A stretch of 21,617 bases of DNA, taken from positions 1 to 21,617 of the forward strand of contig UQUM01000032.1 in NCBI GenBank assembly GCA_900544255.1. Reading direction: 5' to 3'. A model generated the notes under the pieces. It was not told the origin of the DNA and did not search any database. It was given only the letters and a program-made list of their open reading frames with translations. This DNA is from an uncultured Sutterella sp. (GTDB taxonomy: Bacteria > Pseudomonadota > Gammaproteobacteria > Burkholderiales > Burkholderiaceae_F). This document shows positions 1-6,656 of the stretch, piece by piece. Made by a program: the position numbers and the translations under genes. Positions within the stretch are counted from its first letter, which is position 1, and each line of letters begins with the position of its first letter.

Positions 1-77
1 ACCCATCGAAGAGATCACGAGGCTTGCCCCGTGACTCAGTAGGGAATCCTCGTCCTTCAGGGCGAGGAGGAAGTCAA
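1..77 (+). mobile_element. Right end of an IS200/IS605-family element
   Basis: The sequence from about 45 to 77 has the usual form of an IS200/IS605 right end. A 9-bp stem (47-55 with 60-68, one G-T pair) closes a TTCA tetraloop, and AAG then TCAA follow at 71-77. TCAA is a known right-end cleavage motif in this family, whose TnpA transposase moves single-stranded DNA. The element therefore ends at 77 and host flank begins at 78. Left end, tnpA and most of tnpB lie outside the window, so activity cannot be judged. Confidence 0.6.
2..34 (+). CDS. TnpB-like protein, last ten codons (partial)
   Basis: An open frame enters from the left edge and reads PIEEITRLAP before a TGA at 32-34. It ends just before the terminal hairpin of an IS200/IS605-type right end, which is where tnpB (the RNA-guided nuclease encoded by these elements) normally stops. 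Ten residues are too few to identify the protein on their own, so the call rests on position. The rest of the gene lies outside the window. Confidence 0.4.
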   Translation, partial: PIEEITRLAP

Positions 78-116
78 ACGTCATATTGCCAGACTTACTG
101 CGGCGTGATCCGATGT

Positions 117-142
117 TCGGTGTTGAGCATAGCAAACACCGA
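117..142. repeat. Inverted repeat, 8-bp arms
   Basis: TCGGTGTT at 117-124 pairs perfectly with AACACCGA at 135-142 around a 10-nt spacer. It lies between the IS605 end and the TGACCCA repeats and may belong to the same insertion-sequence remnant as those repeats. No T-tract follows, so it is not an obvious terminator. Confidence 0.45.
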
Positions 143-164
143 GTATGCCGAATTTTTGTCAAGC

Positions 165-206
165 GACAAGAAAAGTGACCCACAAAACGACACGAAAACT
201 GACCCA
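165..206. repeat. Tandem 18-bp repeats resembling IS21-family ends
   Basis: GACAAGAAAAGTGACCCA (165-182) and GACACGAAAACTGACCCA (189-206) differ at two positions and start 24 bp apart. IS21-family elements carry several such repeats near each terminus, and AAAA-GTGACCCA-type motifs are typical of proteobacterial members. No istA or istB coding sequence is present here, so this would be an isolated terminus or relic. The resemblance is from memory and was not searched. Confidence 0.4.
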
Positions 207-349
207 GCCCAGAAGGGGCGGTTGGGCGTGGTTTTGCGGCAGGCAGTGGCCTGAGGCTCAGATGACATTGTTTTCCGTACCGGCTTTTTTTCTCGCTGAT
301 GTCAGCCACGTGTGTCACACACAGTAGGAATAGAAATACGCTCAGATAA

Positions 350-384
350 CAAAATAGGCGGCCTTCTTTCCACCGAGCCGCCCA
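350..384 (-). terminator. Intrinsic terminator of the ABC transporter operon
   Basis: Read on the minus strand, GGCGGC (382-377) pairs with GCCGCC (362-357) across a 14-nt loop and is followed by TATTTTGTT. It lies 45 bp past the stop codon of the ATPase gene, the last gene of the operon. Confidence 0.7.
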
Positions 385-427
385 TCCTTTTCCTCCCCGG
401 CTTCCCTTGAGAAAGCCCTGTGCAGAT

Positions 428-1456
428 TTATTTGAGGAGCGGCCGCACTTCCGCCATGTTAAAGAGCAACTGCACCGAACTTTCGGGGGCATAAAGCCTG
501 GCGCTTGAACGGTTCATCACATCGACCGTCAACACCGTCGAATCCACCGCAATACGGTAGCGAATGACATTCCCTAAGAGCTGATGGTTCACTACCTTCC
601 CCGTCACAGGCTGCGAGCACGTCGAAGGATACGTCCCGCGGTCTTCCTTCACGAACACCGATTCAGGACGTACGGCGATCAGCTTCGCGTCGGAATCAAA
701 CCCAATCAAGCGTCGCGCTTCATCCGCCGAAAGGAGGTTGTAAGAACCGATGAATCGTGCCGCAAATTCGTCCGCGGGGTGCAGGTACACCTCTTCGGGC
801 GTCCCGCTCTGCACGATTTCCCCCTTATTCATGAGGAAGATACGGTCACTGATCGTCATCGCTTCTTCCTGGTCATGCGTCACAAAAATCGTGGTGAGAT
901 GAAGATCCTTCTGAATGGAACGAATCTGCTCGCGAAGGTTGCGACGGATGCGGGCATCCAAGGCCGAGAGCGGTTCATCAAGCAATAGGATGCGGGGCTC
1001 CGTCACCAAAGCGCGCGCCAACGCCACGCGCTGCTTTTGGCCGCCGGACAACTGATGTGGATACTTCTTTTCGTTTCCTGCCAATTCCACCAAAGCGACG
1101 GCGTCCTTGACGCGCTTTTCGATCACATCCGGCGCCATCTTCGCCATCTTGAGGCCGAACGCGATGTTTTCCAGGGCCGTCATGTTGGGGAACAACGCAT
1201 AACTCTGAAACACCATCCCGATGTTGCGTTTCTGGGCCTTTGTATTCGTAAGATCCTCACCGTCCACGCTGATCGTACCGGAGTCGGGCATTTCAAGGCC
1301 TGCGAGGCACCTCAGCAACGTCGACTTACCGCAGCCCGAGGGGCCCAGAAGGGTAATGAATTCCCCGCGTTCAATATTGAAATTCAGGTCTTCAAACACC
1401 CGCGTCGAACCAAAATGCTTCGCGAGCGAACGGACTGAGACAAAAGGCATCGTCAT
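428..1456 (-). CDS. ABC transporter ATP-binding protein (PotA/FbpC/PhnT-like)
   Basis: This is the cytoplasmic ATPase of the importer encoded with the three upstream genes. In 342 residues it shows Walker A GPSGCGKST (38-46), Q-loop Gln84, the signature LSGGQ (136-140), Walker B RILLLDEP (155-162) and H-loop His194. A C-terminal extension from about 240 fits the TOBE regulatory domain of polyamine, iron and 2-aminoethylphosphonate importers. The ATG at 1456 follows AAGG at suitable distance; a second ATG two codons later is possible. The gene begins 11 bp after the second permease gene and closes the operon, with a terminator just past it. The family is certain. The substrate is not: a PhnT-like role is one option, but polyamine or iron transport is equally compatible. 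Confidence 0.92.
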   Translation of the reverse strand: MTMPFVSVRSLAKHFGSTRVFEDLNFNIERGEFITLLGPSGCGKSTLLRCLAGLEMPDSGTISVDGEDLTNTKAQKRNIGMVFQSYALFPNMTALENIAFGLKMAKMAPDVIEKRVKDAVALVELAGNEKKYPHQLSGGQKQRVALARALVTEPRILLLDEPLSALDARIRRNLREQIRSIQKDLHLTTIFVTHDQEEAMTISDRIFLMNKGEIVQSGTPEEVYLHPADEFAARFIGSYNLLSADEARRLIGFDSDAKLIAVRPESVFVKEDRGTYPSTCSQPVTGKVVNHQLLGNVIRYRIAVDSTVLTVDVMNRSSARLYAPESSVQLLFNMAEVRPLLK

Positions 1457-1467
1457 GATTAAAGACC

Positions 1468-2280
1468 TTACTCTTCAGTAATGTTTTCCTCACGCTTGCT
1501 GCGGGACAAATACATGGCCGCCCACGTGAGAACGAGCGTTAAAAAGAAGTACGCAGACACAATGGCGGCATTTAAGTGCCCGCTCGTCATGCGCTTCGTG
1601 TAAAGGTAAATCTGCAGCGTTTCGTACCGCGTCCCCACGAGCATGTTGGCAAACACGAATTCGCCCATGAGGAAGGAGAAACTGATGAAAAGCGACGCCA
1701 AGAGTGCGCGGTTCAAGTTCGGCAGAATGATGCGCATGAACGCAGAAAACGTCCCGACGCCCAGAAGGTGCGCGGCATCGATCAAATCCCGCAGATTGAT
1801 CCCTGCCATACCGTTAGCAAGCGCCCGATACATGAAGGGCACCGTAATCGTGAAGTAAGTACCGATCAAAATCCACGGCGTTCCCACGATCGGGAACGGA
1901 TCCCCCGCAAACATCTGCAGGAGCCCCACGCTCGATACCACGGGCGGCACGGCAAAGGGAAGAATGATGAGAACTTCCATCACGCCCTTTAATTTCGGGA
2001 AATAATAGAAAACCGCAAAGATGAGAGGGAGCACCAAAAGCGTCGAAACGATCAAGGTCGCAAAGCAAATAAGAAGGCTTCGCCCCAGCGCCGCAAGAAA
2101 CCGAGGATCCGTGAGAAGACGCTCGAACCACTTCAGCGTAAAGCCGTCCGGCAGAATCGTCGCGCCCCAACTCGTCGCAAAGGCATACATCACGGTCGCC
2201 ACGATCGGCAGCGCCAACACGAGCGCCACCACGGCAATCACCGAGCGGTGCCACATTTCGCTCGTGAACTTAAGCCGCAT
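1468..2280 (-). CDS. ABC transporter permease, second subunit
   Basis: This 270-residue inner-membrane protein has a cytoplasmic N-terminus followed by about six hydrophobic segments, for example around residues 14-36, 65-95 and 99-125, and a last one near 240-260. The EAA-type loop reads DLIDAAHLLGVG and then FMRIILPNL, the contact site for the ATPase. Length and layout match the PotC/PhnV type of permease. The start overlaps the end of the first permease gene by 11 bp and is preceded by a very strong Shine-Dalgarno sequence (GAGGAGGT, six bases before the ATG), so it can be translated independently. It should form a heterodimeric channel with the first permease. Confidence 0.9.
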   Translation of the reverse strand: MRLKFTSEMWHRSVIAVVALVLALPIVATVMYAFATSWGATILPDGFTLKWFERLLTDPRFLAALGRSLLICFATLIVSTLLVLPLIFAVFYYFPKLKGVMEVLIILPFAVPPVVSSVGLLQMFAGDPFPIVGTPWILIGTYFTITVPFMYRALANGMAGINLRDLIDAAHLLGVGTFSAFMRIILPNLNRALLASLFISFSFLMGEFVFANMLVGTRYETLQIYLYTKRMTSGHLNAAIVSAYFFLTLVLTWAAMYLSRSKREENITEE

Positions 2281-3139
2281 GGTAAGACCTCCTCAATAGC
2301 CAGCGATAGACAGCCACGACAAAACCCAAGATGATGATGAGAAGCACCGACAACGCCGCCGCCAGATTGGGCTGGAAGAAGATATCGCCCACGACAAGCT
2401 GACCGATGCGGATCGTCACCAAGTTGTAATTACCGACGGTCAACGCGTAGGCACTCGCGTACGCCCCCATGGCGTTGGCGTAAAGAATCGTGAAAGTCCC
2501 CAAAAGAGCGGGCAACAACACCGGGATCGCTACCTTCACCCAGTACTGCAGACGCGTCGCGCCCATAGTGCGCGCAGCCTCTTCCCATTCAGGCTTCAAA
2601 GCGGTGAAAGCCGGAAAAAGCAGAAGGATACCCAACGGAATTTGGAAGTAGGTGTAGATGAGAAAAAGCCCTTCAATGCCGTAAACATTGAATTTTTCAA
2701 TGATTCCCAAATCTTTCAAAAGAAGCGTAATCGAGCCGTTGAACCCCAGGATGATGATGAAGGCAAAGGCCAAGGGGACGCCCGAAAAGTTACTCGTCAT
2801 ATTGGTGAAACTCACCATCCAATCGCGTACCCGACTTGAGACCTTATTGAGACTTGCTGCTGCAAAAGACGCAATGGAGAGCCCTACCAAGGAGCTCCAG
2901 AACGAAAGCCACAGGGAATTCGTGAAACTCTGCAGGAAGAACGGATCCGAGAGAATTTCCACATAGTTTCCGAGCCCCCAGATTTCATCCTCTTCCACAT
3001 ACAGAGAATTGACGATCACCCAGATCATCGGAACGATCTGGAAAGCCAGAAACACCACCGCAAAGGGCAGCATGAGGAGCGCATGTTTGACGAAACCTTC
3101 CGTTCCGCCGGCGCTCTTACTTAAAAAACTCACGGTCAC
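2270..3139 (-). CDS. ABC transporter permease, first subunit
   Basis: This inner-membrane permease has about six transmembrane segments, beginning with the hydrophobic LLMLPFAVVFLAF stretch, and a textbook EAA loop (EWEEAARTMGATRLQYWVKV). It resembles PotB/PhnU-type subunits. The start is uncertain: the frame stays open to a GTG at 3205, but those 22 extra residues have no ribosome site. Two GTG codons at 3139 and 3133 lie close behind GGATAAA, and I chose 3139 (289 residues). No ATG is available, so initiation is probably weak, in contrast to the strong site of the next gene. It lies downstream of an intrinsic terminator that separates it from the binding-protein gene. Confidence 0.88.
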   Translation of the reverse strand: MTVSFLSKSAGGTEGFVKHALLMLPFAVVFLAFQIVPMIWVIVNSLYVEEDEIWGLGNYVEILSDPFFLQSFTNSLWLSFWSSLVGLSIASFAAASLNKVSSRVRDWMVSFTNMTSNFSGVPLAFAFIIILGFNGSITLLLKDLGIIEKFNVYGIEGLFLIYTYFQIPLGILLLFPAFTALKPEWEEAARTMGATRLQYWVKVAIPVLLPALLGTFTILYANAMGAYASAYALTVGNYNLVTIRIGQLVVGDIFFQPNLAAALSVLLIIILGFVVAVYRWLLRRSYHAA

Positions 3140-3235
3140 TTTATCCGTTGATGTTGAAAAAACGAACTGAGTCCGTATTCTAACGAGCCTGTCCACCGCT
3201 CGCACGCGGGAGCACCGACTTTTTCTCGCTCACCG

Positions 3236-3284
3236 AAAAGAAAAACCCCGGCCGCCTTCTCTGAAGAACTCACAACCGGGGTTT
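3236..3284 (-). terminator. Intercistronic terminator/attenuator after the binding-protein gene
   Basis: On the minus strand AAACCCCGG (3284-3276) pairs with CCGGGGTTT (3251-3243), followed by TTTTTCTTTTC. It lies 40 bp past the binding-protein stop and before the permease start, where a partial terminator would make more binding protein than membrane subunits. This arrangement is common in ABC import operons. Confidence 0.8.
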
Positions 3285-3323
3285 CCGAAAACACTTCACC
3301 GTATAAAACGGCGTGATTTCGAA

Positions 3324-4379
3324 TCACTTCATGTAGATCGAAACCTTGGACTGCCACTGACGGGACAGACGCGAACTCGTCTTCGTCCAGGCGGCGAAGT
3401 TCGAAATGGGCTTCGTGTTCTTGTACTGTTCTTCCGGAAGCATCTTCGACTTCACGTCCGCAGGCATATTGATGTACTTCGCACGGATGGGACGGGCATA
3501 ACCGCCCGCGAGATTGATCTGCCCCTGGTCGGACAGGATGTATTCGCGGGCGAATTTCGCGGCGTTCGGGTGCTTGGAGTACTTATTGAGGATCGTCGTG
3601 TAGCCCGACGTGACGCTGCCTTCGGCGGGAATCACCACGTCAAAGCGGCTGCGGTCGATCTGATCACGGTAATTAAGGGCATTGAAGTCCCAAAGCATAC
3701 CGACTTCGACTTCACCCTTTTCAAGGTTAGCCACCACGGGGTCGACCATCGAAAGGCGTCCCTGCTTGGCGATCTTCGCAAAGAAGTCGTACGCGGGATT
3801 GAGGTTCTTTTCGTCCCCGCCCATCGCCATCGCAGCGGCGAGCACGGAGTAATTGGCCTGAGCCGCCGATCCCACGGCCCCCACCGACACGCGGTAGGTA
3901 CCCGTCAAAAGATCATTCCAGCTCTTCGGGGGATTCTTCACGAGTTCTTTATTGATGATGAAGGCGATCGTGCCGGTGTAACTCAAGCACCAGTGACCGT
4001 CCTTATCCTTCGCCCATCCCGGAATCTGATCCCAGGTGGAGGGCTTGTAGGGCATCGTGATCTTCTTGCGCATGGCGAATTCGCCGAATTCAAAGCTCAC
4101 GTCCCCGATGTCGGCCGTCGCGTTTTCACCTTCGGCGATCATCTTGGAGATTTCTTCGGCAGAGGACATATCCGTGTCCTGCGTCTTGATTCCGAGCTTC
4201 TGCAGATCCTTCCAGGTGCCGACCCAGTTAGCCCAAGTATCGGGCATACCGACGGAACTCACGGCTCCTTCTTTCTGCGCCGCCTTTAAAAGCGCGTCCG
4301 TGTCCGCAGCCGACGCCGCAAAGGAAACCGTCATCGTCGCAGCGGCCAGGGCTGCGGTCAAAGTGGTGAATTTATTCAA
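3324..4379 (-). CDS. Periplasmic solute-binding protein of the ABC importer
   Basis: This secreted binding protein delivers the ligand to the permeases encoded downstream. I place the start at TTG 4379: AGGAG (4391-4387) lies exactly seven bases before it, and the product then opens with Lys3, a hydrophobic stretch to about residue 21 and an Ala-Ser-Ala cleavage site at 22-24. The frame extends to an ATG at 4466, but that would bury the signal peptide behind 29 polar residues. The mature protein (about 327 of 351 residues) has the two-lobe type II binding-protein pattern, such as INKELVKNPPKSWNDLLTG and a C-terminal NAAKFAREYILSDQGQ stretch, as in PotD/AfuA/PhnS-like proteins. The ligand is unknown. 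Two operator-like repeats lie upstream. Confidence 0.88.
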   Translation of the reverse strand: MNKFTTLTAALAAATMTVSFAASAADTDALLKAAQKEGAVSSVGMPDTWANWVGTWKDLQKLGIKTQDTDMSSAEEISKMIAEGENATADIGDVSFEFGEFAMRKKITMPYKPSTWDQIPGWAKDKDGHWCLSYTGTIAFIINKELVKNPPKSWNDLLTGTYRVSVGAVGSAAQANYSVLAAAMAMGGDEKNLNPAYDFFAKIAKQGRLSMVDPVVANLEKGEVEVGMLWDFNALNYRDQIDRSRFDVVIPAEGSVTSGYTTILNKYSKHPNAAKFAREYILSDQGQINLAGGYARPIRAKYINMPADVKSKMLPEEQYKNTKPISNFAAWTKTSSRLSRQWQSKVSIYMK

Positions 4380-4386
4380 AGCTCGA

Positions 4387-4391
4387 CTCCT
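4387..4391 (-). promoter_or_regulatory. Shine-Dalgarno that sets the TTG start of the binding protein
   Basis: AGGAG on the minus strand is separated by seven bases from TTG at 4379-4377. No comparable site precedes the in-frame ATG at 4466. Combined with the signal peptide, this fixes the start. Confidence 0.75.
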
Positions 4392-4450
4392 GAAGTAAAC
4401 GGGGCGCTCTGAAAATGGCGTTCCCCGGTTAATGAGACTTTCTGAGTTTA

Positions 4451-4476
4451 GCGGATGTTTCCGCAAATGTTTCCGC
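4451..4476. promoter_or_regulatory. Operator-like repeats upstream of the transporter operon
   Basis: On the plus strand ATGTTTCCGC occurs at 4455-4464 and again at 4467-4476, a 12-bp period. The first copy also forms an inverted repeat, GCGGA at 4451-4455 with TCCGC at 4460-4464. The block lies 72-97 bp upstream of the binding-protein start, a sensible place for a regulator site. No regulator gene is in the window. Confidence 0.4.
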
Positions 4477-4500
4477 GTTTACGTTCATCCGACGTTATTT

Positions 4501-4515
4501 CGTGATTTTTTCACG
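4501..4515. repeat. Inverted repeat CGTGA/TCACG
   Basis: CGTGATTTTTTCACG is a perfect inverted repeat with 5-bp arms around five T residues. It lies 122 bp upstream of the binding-protein start. It shares CGTGA and TTTCACGGC sequence with the longer inverted repeat at 4722-4741. Confidence 0.45.
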
Positions 4516-4721
4516 GCTTTGTTGCATTCTGGTGACAAGTCCCGCCGCCTACATATCGCCCGTCAACCTTTCCAATTTCACCACACCGAGCTTTTTGCTG
4601 AAAGCGATGCCAAAACCTTGACGTACTCCGTTGTCAAAAATCTGCCGAAGTCCCGCGGCCACCGGAAGATGTCAAGATACTTCGAAAAAATGTTTTTGGG
4701 ATCACTCGCCGATAGGCAGGT

Positions 4722-4741
4722 CGTGAAAGCTGGCTTTCACG
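4722..4741. repeat. Perfect 20-bp inverted repeat downstream of recD
   Basis: CGTGAAAGC at 4722-4730 pairs with GCTTTCACG at 4733-4741 around TG. It lies 31 bp past the recD stop codon. On the minus strand no T-run follows directly, so it is not a classical intrinsic terminator. It may be an mRNA 3' hairpin or a protein-binding site. Confidence 0.5.
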
Positions 4742-4772
4742 GCAACCGCCATTAATTTTCCGGAGACGCCCT

Positions 4773-6656
4773 TCAACCTTCCTGTTGTTCCACAAAAGCC
4801 CTCGCTTCCGAAAGGCGCTTGGCCATACCACCCAAGCGGCGCACGGGCGTGGCGACGGCTTTACGGATCACCCTTTCCGACGCAAACACTACCGCTCGTT
4901 TTTTGGCTCGGGTAATGCCGGTATAAAGAAGTTCGCGCGTCGTAAGGGCCGAAGCCGGATCGTCCGAAAGCACCACGGCCACCGACGTAAACTGCGACCC
5001 CTGCGACTGATGCACGGTGAGCGCAAACCCCGTGTCATGCGAAGGAAGCAAAGCCGCCGGCACGTAGCGGTCACCGAAGAAGACGTCGCACCCCGCCCCG
5101 TTTTCCGCGTACGTCACCACGCCGACGTCACCGTTAAAGAGTTCAGTCGCCCTGTCGTTGGCACGCACGATGATGATGCGCCCCACGTAAAACTCGTCGT
5201 CGGGCCGCGCGCGGGCGGCTTCCCTCACTTTCTGAGCCACGAAAGCATTCACCGTCGTCACGCTGTTTCTCCCCCGGCGCTGTGCGCAGAGCAGTCGGCT
5301 CTCGTTAAACGCCGTCAGCATGGCTTCGTCTAACTGCCGCCGCGTCTCCCGTTCAGTGAGATCGCGCGCTTCATGAACATTCCGTCGCTTTTCGACCGCT
5401 GCCATAAAGTCCGGCAGCGCCGCACCGATCCAATCCGCGAGGCGCTTTTCCACCGGGGGCGTCCGATCCCGTGAATAGGCTCGCCCCGTCGCTTCTTCGC
5501 CCCCTTTAAAGTCCTTCGCCGCAAATTTCGTAACGGCAGGAAGATTTACTAACGCCGTATCTGCGTCCCCCTGATTCACGGCGCGGGCCGCGCACCCGAT
5601 CGAAGATGTATCCCCAAAACGGAAACTGTAGGTAAATTCCGTCACTACGCCCGACAACGGCCCGGTAGTCGCCGTCAAATCCGCGAAAACCGACCCAGGC
5701 CCCACGGCCGCCAACTGATATTTATCCCCCAAGAACACTACGCGCGTCACCGTCGGATCCGTAACGCGCATCAGGCGCAGCGCCAATCGCTGATCGATCA
5801 TGCTCGCTTCGTCCACGACGAGCACATCCGCTGTCAGGGGCGACGCTTCCGACGGTTTTTCCCCACTTTCCGTGGGGGTCAAAAGGAGTCGATGAATCGT
5901 TTGCGCCGTGATGCGTTTTTCTTCCAACGCCCGAACGACGGGCGCATAAAGCGCCGGCACCGCGCGGCACTCTTCTTCCACGGCTTCCAGCATACGCCCT
6001 GCGGCTTTCCCCGTGGGGGCCGTGAGAACCATTCTGAGGTCGCGCCCCGCCGTCACCAAAAGCGTCGTCAGAATGCGCACCACCGTGGACGTCTTCCCAG
6101 TACCGGGCCCGCCCGTAATGACGGAAAAGCGATGCGTCAGCGCCCGCTTCACGGCGTCGTACTGCCGCTCGACGCCGGCCGCCCATTCTTGTCGTTTTAC
6201 GGCGTCCTCCGCCTCCCGAGATCGCTCAAAAAACGACCGATCCCGTTCACGGAACGCGGTTTCAAGTGATTCAGGCATGGCGACGGCTTTCTCGGGGGCC
6301 GCGGCTGCCCGAACAAACCTCCGGGCCAACTCCGCTTCTTCCGCAAACTGCCGCGAGGTGTAGAGCCGGTGACGCACCTCATCACGATCTAACACGAGCG
6401 GCGTTCCGGCCTTTTCGTTTTCAGCCAGCAACCCCGCCGCCTTCCACACTTCCAATACCGCCTCGTCCGTCGCGGGCAGCGCGGCACAAACGCTTTTTTC
6501 CGTATCGGCTTGCGCCAACGCCGTCATGGCCGACTGAAATTGCGTACGAGCTTCATCCGTGAGCACGGCACCGTTGCGCTCCGCCGTCCGCAGGAGGGCC
6601 GCTCCCATGGCAAGCCACGCCTTTTCGGTGAGTTTCTCATCATTCGCGGGATTCAT
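4773..6656 (-). CDS. recD: Exodeoxyribonuclease V alpha subunit RecD
   Basis: RecD is the fast 5'-3' helicase of RecBCD, which unwinds and degrades double-strand ends until Chi and then loads RecA. The 627-residue protein shows Walker A GGPGTGKTS (182-190), APTGKAAGR (213-221), the DEAS box VDEASMID (281-288), FLGDKYQLAAVGPGSVFADL near 310 and the C-terminal motif LTVHQSQGSQF. The N-terminal 160 residues match the variable RecB-contact region in position. Length is close to the usual 600 residues. The ATG shares one base with the recB stop (TGATG), with GAGGTG upstream, so translation is coupled to recB. No frame damage is visible. Confidence 0.95.
   Translation of the reverse strand: MNPANDEKLTEKAWLAMGAALLRTAERNGAVLTDEARTQFQSAMTALAQADTEKSVCAALPATDEAVLEVWKAAGLLAENEKAGTPLVLDRDEVRHRLYTSRQFAEEAELARRFVRAAAAPEKAVAMPESLETAFRERDRSFFERSREAEDAVKRQEWAAGVERQYDAVKRALTHRFSVITGGPGTGKTSTVVRILTTLLVTAGRDLRMVLTAPTGKAAGRMLEAVEEECRAVPALYAPVVRALEEKRITAQTIHRLLLTPTESGEKPSEASPLTADVLVVDEASMIDQRLALRLMRVTDPTVTRVVFLGDKYQLAAVGPGSVFADLTATTGPLSGVVTEFTYSFRFGDTSSIGCAARAVNQGDADTALVNLPAVTKFAAKDFKGGEEATGRAYSRDRTPPVEKRLADWIGAALPDFMAAVEKRRNVHEARDLTERETRRQLDEAMLTAFNESRLLCAQRRGRNSVTTVNAFVAQKVREAARARPDDEFYVGRIIIVRANDRATELFNGDVGVVTYAENGAGCDVFFGDRYVPAALLPSHDTGFALTVHQSQGSQFTSVAVVLSDDPASALTTRELLYTGITRAKKRAVVFASERVIRKAVATPVRRLGGMAKRLSEARAFVEQQEG

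Larger units (their letters stand above)
1..97 (+). ncRNA. Probable 3' part of an omegaRNA with its guide
   Basis: In TnpB systems the guide RNA overlaps the 3' end of tnpB, runs through the right-end hairpin and carries about 16-20 nt of adjacent flank as guide. Here the scaffold would end at 77, and the guide would start at 78 with ACGTCATATTGCCAGAC. No promoter or processing site is visible, and the 5' part is outside the window. This is inferred from family knowledge and the right-end structure. Confidence 0.35.
78..346. other. Gene-free flank between IS end and transporter operon
   Basis: Apart from the inverted repeat and the IS21-like repeats listed separately, I see no gene here. The short plus-strand open frames have no Shine-Dalgarno sequence or recognisable product. 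A small TGTGT/ACACA inverted repeat near 310-322 is the only other structure noted. The stretch looks like insertion-sequence debris and spacer. Confidence 0.5.
4380..4772. other. Gap between recD and the transporter operon
   Basis: This 393-bp stretch has no convincing gene; the small open frames in it lack ribosome sites. It holds the operator-like repeats at 4451-4476 and the inverted repeats at 4501-4515 and 4722-4741. A perfect minus-strand -35 hexamer TTGACA lies at 4637-4632, but the hexamer 16-17 bp later is a poor -10, so I do not call a promoter. A GC-rich inverted repeat at 4401-4426 lies just above the Shine-Dalgarno sequence. The transporter promoter is presumably here. Confidence 0.5.

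Noticed and set aside
24..327. Small plus-strand open frames at the left edge
   Set aside because: They cross the IS end, the inverted repeat and the IS21-like repeats, without ribosome sites or recognisable products.
4634..4831. Small minus-strand open frame after recD
   Set aside because: It overlaps the recD end in another frame and runs through the inverted repeat; no homologous features.
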